Shown piece by piece: positions 1-7,053 of a stretch of DNA of 16,388 nt. Source of the DNA: Lobulomyces angularis. Its lineage: Eukaryota > Chytridiomycota > Chytridiomycetes > Lobulomycetales > Lobulomycetaceae. The notes below the pieces were generated by a model. The model had not been told where the DNA came from and made no database searches. It saw only the letters and a program-made list of their open reading frames with translations. Numbering within the stretch: position 1 is the stretch's first letter; each line of letters opens with the position of its first letter. The position numbers and the translations under genes were made by a program. The stretch covers positions 1-16,388 of the forward strand of contig JADHYX010000170.1 of the NCBI GenBank assembly GCA_027604685.1, given 5' to 3'.

Positions 1-238
1 AAAAAAAAAAAAACAAATATGATAAAAAAATAAAAATACCCAAAAAAAAAAAAATAAAATAATAAAACAAATATACATGAAAAATTTTTATTGCAAGTTT
101 TATAGAAAAATAAATAAAATTTACTAGTATTATCTACAAAAAAAAAAAATGAAAATGTTCCAAATTTAAAAAAAAAAAAAAAAAAATAAATAAACATATT
201 TAAATTTATGTACTTCCTAAAGTTTTTAATTTACATTA
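1..238. other. AT-rich low-complexity flank
   Basis: This stretch is almost entirely A-runs with scattered T, downstream of the transglutaminase gene that ends at 239 on the minus strand. No open frame or structured element is visible. It is probably the 3' flank of that gene and the broken edge of an assembly. Confidence 0.6.
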
Positions 239-1753
239 TCAAAATCCTGATAAATTAAGTCCACTATTTAAAGCAGTTGCACCTTCATCAGATATATTAT
301 CAGCGGAACAATTCTGAGACATCTCCAAAATTTGTTTGACAAAGCTGTATTTAATACCGCCAGCAGCAATGCTTTCATCACTAGGTGTACTTGTAGGGAC
401 CCAGAGAAAGTCTGGGTGATTAGCTTTGCTAGTACCTATCCACTCACTACCTACTATTTCCCCTTTTCGATCCATAGATAATATATAGTTCAAGTTGATA
501 GAAACAATAAACTGGTCCACTAAACCACTGCTAACTATTGGTCTCTGGGAAGTAGCCTCAGTGACATAATCAATTCTCATTTGGTATTTTGCAAATGTAG
601 TAGCATTCGCTGTAAAACCTGTTGAATTCATAGTTATCCCTGGAAAAACTGCATCCAGGGCCTCTTTTTGAGTTACTGACTGATTTGAAAGGATTTCAAA
701 TCCGGCGATTGGTTGATTCCAAACTTGCACATCCGCAGTTACATCAACTATAAAAGATTTACCGTGAATTCCAACCATATTTGACATTGCCAAATGAAAA
801 AAGTGTGGAGTCATGTCTCTACAGTCCAAGTCCTGAAATCTTCCAAATTCATCCAACTTTGGTGCTCCATTTTCACCACTACTGTCTAAGCAACGTCTAG
901 CTGTAAATGCAGTTGAAAAATTGGTCCCATCATATGACTGAATTAGCAGTGCCTTAATGTCCATTACTCCAAATTCAACATCGTTAAAAGTAACTCCACA
1001 TTGAGGTTCAGGCTCCATTATTGAGCTGGGTGTCCAAGCATGACATAAACCAAACCAAAAAGGTATACAGTGGCCAATGGTTTGATTTCTTCCCAACTCC
1101 TTGTCAAATCTTTTTGCACAGACTGAAAGATTTTCGTACTGCTTGCATTCTGAGTCGTCGTTACAGGTTCTATTAAAAGTTGACTGTCTATCAATTCCAG
1201 CAGTTGCACTCACTTCATCTTCCAATACTTTTTCGGATATGTTGAATGCTGCAGCATATCTTGAAGTTGCAGACCTTTGACCAACCTTGTCATTGGAAAT
1301 TGAATTTATTCCATCTTTTATTGCAGGAAAAAAATCGGATGGCCATGGTATCGTTTTGCATTTTCCTTTTAATGGGAGTTTATCAGGATTTTTTTCTAGA
1401 AGAAAAAAAATAAATTATAATTTTTTAATAAAAAAATTTTTATGTTTTTATATTTTATACCAAAAGTGGAATTAACAATTTTTTCTAATAAAATGATACC
1501 CTCTCTCCAAGTTCTATCCTTGTCAGTAGGAACATCATCATCTTCAGAATAACCACGACCTAAGTAATAAAACACGAAAAATGAATAAGGGGTTATAATA
1601 AGTGTAGTTACCAGGAAATGGAGCATTTTTATCAGTTTGGGCCAGAGTAATGCTTGATTTTATCTTTTTCATAATATCTTGGAAACTAGTTGGTTTTGAA
1701 ATTATTAATTCAGTTGAAAATATTAATACAGAAGCAAGTTTTGTAAATCTCAT
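239..1753 (-). CDS. Secreted transglutaminase, GP42 elicitor family
   Basis: Three exons on the minus strand, 1612-1753, 1461-1559 and 239-1395, give 465 residues; the introns are 52 and 65 bases and the joins keep frame. The start at 1753 is preferred over an in-frame ATG at 1801 because it opens directly into a signal peptide (MRFTKLASVLIFSTELIIS). Seen in order: CKTIPWP near residues 93-99, a cysteine-rich stretch, the likely catalytic cysteine in FGLCHAWTP near residue 198, a histidine-rich segment near 281-291, VWNQPIAGFEI near 305-315, and HPDFLWVP near the C-terminus. The family, best known from Phytophthora, is a calcium-dependent protein-glutamine gamma-glutamyltransferase that crosslinks extracellular proteins. 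Its VWNQP peptide (Pep-13) is recognised by plants as a microbial pattern. The protein is probably wall-associated or secreted. Family assignment is firm; the biological role in this organism is inferred. Confidence 0.9.
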
Positions 1754-1889
1754 CTCGTAATTCTTTTTTTTTTTTTGTAAACTATTAACAATATTTAACA
1801 AACTTTTTTTAAAAAAAAAAAATAAAGTAAAAAAAAAAAATAAAATAAAACTTTAAAAAAAAAAAAAAGATTGAAAAAGAATTTAAGTT

Positions 1890-2320
1890 TTAAATATTTT
1901 TTTTATTTAATTTTTTTATACCAAATTCAAGAATTTTTGAAGGTTTTATTAAATTCATCAATTCAGCCCTTTTGAAAATATTTACCACTTTATTGTTGTA
2001 ATTTGGGTGGCGCAGGGAGTTGAAAAACGGGGGGATTGGTGACACTGGATTCAACAGCAGTTCAAGGTTGAGATCCTCTTTGTCAAGTTGTTATCAGATC
2101 CTGCATAATAACAATTCTCAAACTATTAGATCCTCTATCATATCAAGTTTCAAACAGGATGCTTTTTCAAGTTCTTCTCTTCAGTTTGAAGTTTTACTAT
2201 CAATAGCTTGCTATTTTTTTTTATGTGTTATTAACTGTTTAATGAAATTATTTGAAATCTTTTACTTCCAATTCTCTTTTAACATCTTAATCTTTTCCAA
2301 GATAATTAAATAATTATAAT
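1890..2320 (-). pseudogene. Decayed coding remnant, unknown family
   Basis: One minus-strand frame reads like protein through several stops. From about 2096 down to the TAA at 1890-1892 it is fully open and proline/leucine rich (for example LLLNPVSPIPPFFNSLRHP). Upstream it reads as charged, coiled-coil-like sequence broken by TGA at 2181-2183 and 2118-2120 and by TGA-TAA at 2091-2096. Each of these stops would be an Arg CGA or Gln CAA codon with one C-to-T change. A possible intron of about 55 bases lies at its upstream end. The plus-strand frame over 2020-2313 is serine-rich and looks like a shadow of this one. I do not recognise the family. It could also be the last exon of a gene whose other exons I did not find. 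Confidence 0.35.
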
Positions 2321-2559
2321 TGACTCTGAAAGATTTTTCTTTGATTACTTATTTATAACCTTGTTGATTAAATTAAAATTTTTTTATAAAAAAAAAAAAA
2401 AGGTTTTTTATCCTCTTATTGTTTTCAAACTTAATATAATTTTTTTTTAACATACTAATATAAACAACGTAAAAATCATATATGTGCAAAAACTCTAATT
2501 TATTGTACTAAAAAAAAGAAAAAAGAAAGGGTAACCTATCTATAAAATAAAAAATTTTT
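2321..2559. other. Spacer between remnant and START gene
   Basis: AT-rich sequence with A and T runs. It would hold the 3' untranslated region of the START gene, which ends at 2560. No gene or repeat is visible. Confidence 0.5.
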
Positions 2560-3570
2560 TTACGATGGATTGTTGATTTCTTCGTTTAACAAAGTGTTTA
2601 AATGGATTGCAGAATCATTCGTGTTTTTTGGAATAGCTTCAATTTTAGACTGCAACTTTCTCAGCGCAGATGGAACTGCAATAGCTGTAACTAATGATAC
2701 ATTAATTAGTACATAGAAAAAATAATTATAAAAAATTATACTAGTCTTTATCACTGTTTTGGGTATCCATCCTTTTGGATCCATTTCATTTATTTGAGTA
2801 ATAATAGTATATCCAGGTTTTGTTGGATGTTTTTGATATATAGCTCCAATCATAACAGCGTCAGCACGAACAACTAACAAAATTAAAAATACATAAAAAA
2901 TTTAAAAAATAAAAAACGATAGATACCTCCTGAAACCACAGGTTGCTTATCATACTTTACAGAATGAGCTAGACTAAGTAATCGACCATCCGCTAATACT
3001 CTTGTGTGAAATATATTAACATTATCTCTAGCGGCAACTGGAAATATTGCCTTTGATCTAGTGTACTGAATTCTGGTATTTTCATTAATTTTTTCAAAAA
3101 TCTTCGCCTCAGCACACATCTCATCCCTTTTTTTTAAGTTGTTTTGTTAATTAAAAAATGGGTATTTACAATTTCTTATACCACTTAGGTCTAGCTAAAA
3201 TATCAGTGCAAAAGTTGAAACATACTTCAACATCATTTTTAAATTCGGCTTTCATTTTATATCGTTGTTCATGTTCATAGCTAAAAAAAAAGTTGTTAAT
3301 TTAAGAAGTTTAAAAAACAAAATTATAATAATAATTAAAAAAAAAGAAAATTTTTTTTAATTTTTTTTTAAAAACCAGTTTAAATTTAAAACATTGATTT
3401 TTATAAAAAAAAATAAAATAATATAAGTAAAACAAAAAAAAAAATAAATACCTACGAAAGACTTGCAGACCAATATCAGCCTTTTCTTCAACCTTTTTCC
3501 AGTAGTTTAAGTCATTGTTGTCTATTAAGTCAATAATTTCTGTAATTAAATTTTCATTCAATAAATTCAT
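2560..3570 (-). CDS. START domain lipid-binding protein
   Basis: Five minus-strand exons, 3452-3570, 3170-3280, 2927-3126, 2742-2873 and 2560-2690, join to 230 residues, about the length of one START domain. The protein starts MNLLNENLITEIIDLIDNN. It then shows typical START text: an aromatic tract ending in RPKWYK, DEMCAEAKIFEKIN, the RSKAIFPVAARDNV region, and a strand ending TQINEMDPKGWIPKTVI. START proteins such as PCTP and StAR hold a phospholipid or sterol in a closed pocket and move it between membranes. No signal peptide or added domain is seen, so it is probably a cytosolic transfer protein. The last intron (2691-2741, 51 bases) is a multiple of three without stops and could be retained, but it contains TACTAAT before its acceptor, and removing it restores a normal C-terminal helix. 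The ligand cannot be predicted. Confidence 0.85.
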
Positions 3571-3828
3571 TTTTTGAGGAAAATTAGGATGATTTTCAAA
3601 ACAATTTATCTTTTGAAAAAATGTTCTAGCGCCACCACGTCCCAGGCTGCCCCAAGTGAAAATTGAGCAAGCTTTGGGAAAAAAAATTATATGGTAGTAG
3701 GATATTAATTAACGGAAGAGAACAATATGCGGAAAACATGTAGAATAATGTGCGGAACTCGCAATGTGAGAAATCTGCCGAAAAAATTAGCATTATAGTA
3801 ATTTAAGCAGTAATCAATACGTGTAAAA
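3571..3828. other. Intergenic region with GC-richer repeat remnant
   Basis: This region would contain the promoter of the START gene and the 3' end of the 3829-4379 gene. Its middle (3630-3784) is richer in G and C than the flanks and is listed separately as a dispersed repeat. No open frame of note. Confidence 0.4.
3630..3784 (+). repeat. Dispersed repeat, degenerate copy A
   Basis: A GC-richer block contains CGCCACCACG (3630-3639), AGGCT (3644-3648) and AAGCTTTGG (3669-3677). The same three words recur in the same order on the minus strand at 10337-10288, with nearly the same spacing (48 against 50 bases). A weaker match, AAATCTGCCGAAA against AAATCTTCCGAAA, follows at 3771-3783. This suggests two old copies of one interspersed element. 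The class (SINE, LTR fragment or MITE) cannot be told. Confidence 0.4.
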
Positions 3829-4379
3829 TTACCATTTATCTGAATGAAAAAACACCCTATTTTTTGTGCATTTTAATTTATAACCTTTATTTAACAAAAA
3901 GGTTGCTATTAATGGTGCATATCCATCAGTTAACTCAACATTTCTTGGTACTTTTGCAAACAACATTGCATTTAACAAATTAGCTTGATTATTTTCAAAT
4001 GATTCCAATATATCACTTATAGTTATATTAAAACATCCTGGGTAACTCATTGATTGTGGTCCTTCCTCATAGTTTTCCACATTTTCACCTGCTTTCAACA
4101 TACCTTCAAGTCCAAATATAAAAGCAACACTTAAAGCTACTCCCAATACTGGATCATGTGTTGCGCTCCATGCAATTAAACTTAAAAAGAATAATCTAAA
4201 CCAAAAATTATCTAGAACCACTAAATGCTTTTTTGGAATCTTTGGTATAGCTAAAAGGCTTATAACATTAAAAAAAAAGAAAATATAAGCTTTACTATAT
4301 GATATTTAGTCAATACAAAGTCTAGACTTGAATTTACTGTTGAATTAAATTTTCCATTTATTTCATAAAAATTTTCCAT
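3829..4379 (-). CDS. Small membrane protein, large-DNA-virus-like
   Basis: The certain part is the frame from about 4250 down to the stop at 3829-3831. It has an N-terminal hydrophobic span (FWFRLFFLSLIAW, then ATHDPVLGVALSVAFIFGL), an acidic linker, and a C-terminal domain with YPGCFNITISDIL, LLNAMLFAKVP and APLIATFLLNKGYK. From memory of the family, this layout (a membrane span with a D-P pair, then a module ending in P-L-I-A-T-x-L-x-N) recurs in small uncharacterised proteins of nucleocytoplasmic large DNA viruses. I could not run a search. The 5' end is unclear. An ATG at 4379 could join through an intron at 4251-4327 (GTCTAG donor, TTTTAG acceptor, correct phase, 157 aa), or the upstream frame is simply shifted in a run of nine Ts. 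The gene may be an endogenised viral fragment. Confidence 0.5.
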
Positions 4380-4420
4380 TATATTGTTTATTATTATATA
4401 TATACATGGAAATAAAAAAA

Positions 4421-4535
4421 AAAACTTTTTTAAAAAAAACTTTCTAAAAAAAAAAGTTTAACACACTTTTAAAAAAAGTGTTGTCAAAAGGTAGTTCCCT
4501 TTTGTAACCTTTAGTCACTTTCATTTTTTATCAAA
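4421..4535. other. Cluster of three short hairpins
   Basis: Three successive inverted repeats lie in AT-rich sequence: AAACTTT against AAAGTTT near 4438-4460, ACACTTTT against AAAAGTGT near 4463-4482, and AAAGGT against ACCTTT near 4487-4513. The spacers are short. They sit between the minus-strand gene starting at 4379 and the decayed gene ending at 4551, so they could be transcription-end structures or remains of a mobile element. Function unknown. Confidence 0.35.
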
Positions 4536-4550
4536 CCTTTTATTAATAAT

Positions 4551-4751
4551 TTAATTTAATAATTTAATTTCATTTTTAATTTCATTTTTAATTTCGATTA
4601 ATTTATTACTTGATTCATTTAATTCAATTAATTTATTTGGTTCATAGAATTTATGTATTAAATTATTTCTTGAATAATATTCAAATTCTTTTTTCATTTC
4701 TAAAGTTATTAAATCCTTATTTACTACTTTATATTCTTTTTTTAATCTTCT
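4551..4751 (-). pseudogene. 3' half of split, decayed gene
   Basis: The minus-strand frame ending at 4551 codes for a lysine-, glutamate- and asparagine-rich C-terminus (RRLKKEYKVVNKDLITLEMK and onward, ending in repeated IKNE). Its apparent start (ATG at 4778) lies inside the inverted repeat of the adjacent element, so that start is chimeric. The native sequence begins at 4751, directly outside the repeat. The sequence just outside the other repeat arm (6160-6702) is also minus-strand coding remnant, and the two read as one gene in the right order if the element is removed, allowing one frameshift in a T run. The family is not recognised. Confidence 0.4.
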
Positions 4752-4837
4752 GTGCTTGCGCAATATCTTTTTGAACATCCAATTAGGTTTCCAGAACTAT
4801 CTTTTTGAACAGTGGCGCTTTTTTATTTGTGTAACGA
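4752..4837 (+). repeat. Left inverted repeat arm, 86 bp
   Basis: This arm runs from GTGCTTGCGCAATATC to GTGTAACGA and matches the reverse complement of 6074-6159 at 82 of 86 positions. The differences are at 4759, 4791, 4817 and 4818. Inside each arm the 14-mer TATCTTTTTGAACA occurs twice, 35 bases apart (4764-4777 and 4799-4812 here), as expected of paired protein-binding sites. The inner edge lies 38 bases before the ATG at 4875. Confidence 0.9.
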
Positions 4838-4874
4838 CGAGAAAACATTTCAAAAAAATCAAAAATTAAAAAAA

Positions 4875-5559
4875 ATGAGCAGCTGCTCATTCCAACCTTT
4901 TAAATCAATATCTACTTACCCAAATAAGAGCGAATCAAATAGTCACCTGCAAGCGGAGCTTGTTACTGCTTATCTCAATTTAAAATACACAAACGAACGT
5001 ATGTTATTTAAGAAAAAAATATCTCCTAATTATATATATTATGTTAGAGTTTAAGTTTCTTTTTAATAAGAAGTTTATCGACGAAGTTCTAGATGTTTTG
5101 TACGACGAAGTTACCACAAGAGAACAGAAGCAAAAAAAGGAATCAATTGATTTTTCTGACCAACGTTTTTACCCTTACTCTGTGGATTTGCACAGATTGG
5201 ATGAAATGGATGAGTTGCGTGAAGATTCGTTTCCTGAGATATATGAACAATACAGTTATTTGGAGTTATTACGGATCGGTGGGTTTAAATTGGACCATGA
5301 GAATTTTTTAAGTGAATTGGATGAAGTTTTTAGAAATTTTGATGTTATTGCTGATGATAAAACAAAAGAAAGAAGGGCTGAAGAGAGGAAAAAGTATGAA
5401 AAGGCTTATTTTATTTTAAATAATATTTTGTTGAATAATATTTTGTTAAATAATATTTTGTTGAATAATATTTTTTACAAATTCCATCTTCCATATTTGT
5501 TGATCTTCATTCCATATCATGGAGTATTCCTTTGTTTCAAGCCATTTAAGTTGAAGTAG
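4875..5559 (+). CDS. Unknown protein, left cargo gene of IR unit
   Basis: Two exons, 4875-4998 and 5048-5559, with a 49-base GT-AG intron, give 211 residues. The start at 4875 follows an A-rich leader and opens MSSCSFQPFKSISTYPNKSE; an earlier in-frame ATG at 4812 lies in the inverted repeat. The body is acidic and helical, with runs such as FIDEVLDVLYDEVTTREQKQ, a YPYSVDLHRLDEMDELRED segment, FPEIYEQYSYLELLRIGGF and a charged KERRAEERKKYEK helix. The tail after about residue 160 is coded by the NNILL tandem repeat and by sequence antisense to the neighbouring gene, so the real end may lie earlier or be spliced away. Codon order in the first 160 residues looks selected. No family is recognised and no signal peptide is present. 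Confidence 0.6.
5419..5474. repeat. 15-bp tandem repeat, about 3.7 copies
   Basis: The unit is AATAATATTTTGTTG, with copies at 5419-5433, 5434-5448 (last base A), 5449-5463 and a partial copy to 5474. Because the unit is five codons long it is coding on both strands: Asn-Asn-Ile-Leu-Leu on plus and Gln-Gln-Asn-Ile-Ile on minus. The A at 5448 turns a minus-strand CAA into TAA and so sets the end of the minus gene. Confidence 0.9.
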
Positions 5560-6062
5560 TGAATCGAGATAATCAGCAGTAGGAATTTCTAATAAAGGCA
5601 TAAGAGAATGATGTGAATTTTCTGAAGCTCCATCACTAAAAATTTAAGATGAAGTACTTTAAATAGTAAATTTACCGGGTCAACAATAAAGGTGAATCTG
5701 TGATAACCTGTGTCATATCGAGTTGATGGGCAAAAACTTTCTTAAATAATCTTGTTTTCTTCGAGGCTTTCTTTTTCCTATACTGTAGTTTGATATGTCC
5801 TTTTCAGGGAGGAGAGATATAGCTTTCTTATCGTCAGAATGAATTTGGCAACATCCTATTCTAATAAATTTTATGTAACAAAAAATGAAATGATACCTTG
5901 CGATACTACACGCTTTGTACTGTCAAGCCACAAGACTTCATTATTCTGAAAAGATTTACTGATGGGATCTTCTCTCACAAATGGATTTGAAAAATGCTTA
6001 GATACTCTGTAAAGTGCAGTATTTGAGGTAGAAGATATATTGAGCACTAATTTTCCATCCAT
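5446..6062 (-). CDS. Unknown protein, right cargo gene of IR unit
   Basis: Three minus-strand exons, 5897-6062, 5676-5799 and 5446-5635, give 159 residues with all phases matching. The first intron (5800-5896) uses the acceptor after a CT-rich tract ending GAAAAG. A nearer acceptor at 5856 would need a frameshift. The protein starts MDGKLVLNISSTSNTALYRV, continues with a basic stretch (KLQYRKKKASKKTRLFKKVF) that could bind nucleic acid or act as a nuclear signal, then an acidic helical C-terminal part with SLMPLLEIPTADYLDSLLQL and WLETKEYSMIWNEDQQIWKM. The start is 12 bases inside the right inverted repeat. The last 38 codons overlap the convergent gene antisense. I do not recognise the family. 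Confidence 0.6.
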
Positions 6063-6073
6063 TTATTTGATTT

Positions 6074-6159
6074 TCGTTACACAAATAAAAAAAAGCCACT
6101 GTTCAAAAAGATAGTTCTGAAAACCTAATTGGATGTTCAAAAAGATATTGCACAAGCAC
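6074..6159 (-). repeat. Right inverted repeat arm, 86 bp
   Basis: This is the reverse-complement partner of 4752-4837. Read on the minus strand it has T where the left arm has C at three of the four mismatches, one of them a TG in place of CG. It lies just upstream of the minus-strand ATG at 6062, so both cargo genes have the same 86 bases as their upstream region. Confidence 0.9.
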
Positions 6160-6702
6160 CTACATATTATCACATAATTTAAAAAATATAAATAATGATT
6201 TTAAATCTGTATCAGTTGATGTTACATATTCAAAACCACTTATATTTTCCATTGAATCTACAAATTTATCTATAAATGAATATTTTTTTATTAACCAATT
6301 TCTTCAATCATACTTTTATTACTAAACGCAAAATAATGTTTAAATACAAATTATTACATCCCGATTCCCTTGAACAACTTTCTCCACCACAAACATCACA
6401 TTCTAATCACTCGATAAAGTGTATTCTAGAACTATAATTATAATAATCTTCATCGTGATCATGAATAATTAATGATTTTTTCTTCTTTTCTGGAGGTAAC
6501 AATTTTTGAAAATTAAATGATCGAAATTTCTCATCTTAATCATTATAGCACAAAACTTTGAAGGTTCTGCCCCTTCAAATCAACAATTTTTCCACAAGCG
6601 TCCAACGTATTCTGATTCTAAATCAGCATGTTTTATTAAAATACCCTTCTAATCCATTATTTCCTTTATGTAGAAACTGGGTAAATCTACTTTATTTTTC
6701 AT
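6160..6702 (-). pseudogene. 5' half of split, decayed gene
   Basis: Minus-strand sequence from the ATG at 6702 reads as protein in pieces with stops and at least two frameshifts. The pieces include a YVGRLWKNC segment, FEGAEPSKFCAIM, a charged LPPEKKKKSLIIHDHDED stretch, a cysteine cluster (CDVCGGESCSRESGC) and ENISGFEYVTSTDTDLKSLF near the inverted repeat. Stops at 6580-6582, 6407-6409 and 6304-6306 are TGA where CGA (Arg) would fit. The cysteine cluster could have been a zinc-binding site. It appears to continue beyond the inserted unit at 4751-4551. No family recognised; given the neighbour at 3829-4379, a viral origin is possible but unproven. Confidence 0.4.
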
Positions 6703-7053
6703 TTTTTTTTTTAAAACTATATAATTTCATTTAATTTTTTAATACAATATCAAATAAGAAATTTTCTTTTCAGTTCTTAATGAACAATCTCAAAACTTTT
6801 TTATTTATTTTATAAAATAAAATAAAAAAATTATATATATAGAAAAATATTAATATATACTAATATATATATATATGTAATAGAAATTATCTTTTAAAAT
6901 AATTTAAACATTGTAAGTATTTCAATACAATACTCAATGCCTTTTTTTTTTTTTTTTTCTTTTACATTAAAATCAACTTTTTTTTTTTAACTATTTAAAG
7001 TGATTTATCCTCAAGAGATAAATAGGGTTCAGTAGGAATAAATAGTTTAATCA
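6703..7053. other. AT-rich spacer and promoter region
   Basis: Holds alternating AT tracts (TATATATATA near 6860), a run of about 18 T near 6942, and a second T-run near 6980, then a leader with AATAAATAG before the ATG at 7054. This is the likely promoter of the dehydrogenase gene. No coding signal seen. Confidence 0.45.

Larger units (their letters stand above)
4752..6159. mobile_element. 1.4 kb inverted-repeat unit carrying two genes
   Basis: The unit is bounded by near-identical 86-base inverted repeats and encloses two convergent genes, each with introns, that begin 38 and 12 bases inside the repeats. No transposase-like motif is seen, so it would be a non-autonomous element that carries genes. 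The outer flanks share only CT on each side (4750-4751 and 6160-6161), which is at best a 2-base target duplication. Support for insertion comes from the decayed minus-strand gene that seems to continue on both sides. The alternative is a local inverted duplication of a promoter region. Confidence 0.5.

Noticed and set aside
2020..2313. Serine-rich plus-strand frame of 97 codons
   Set aside because: It lies opposite a more protein-like minus-strand remnant, lacks a recognisable domain and ends in low-complexity hydrophobic sequence.
4812..4874. Earlier start for the left cargo gene at 4812
   Set aside because: It begins inside the inverted repeat and adds a lysine/glutamine-rich leader that looks untranslated; the ATG at 4875 is more natural, although not proven.
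5800..5896. Frameshift in the right cargo gene at the T-run 5801-5804
   Set aside because: With the acceptor at 5856 one base seems to be missing, but using the acceptor ending at 5800 makes all three exons join in phase, so no frameshift is needed.
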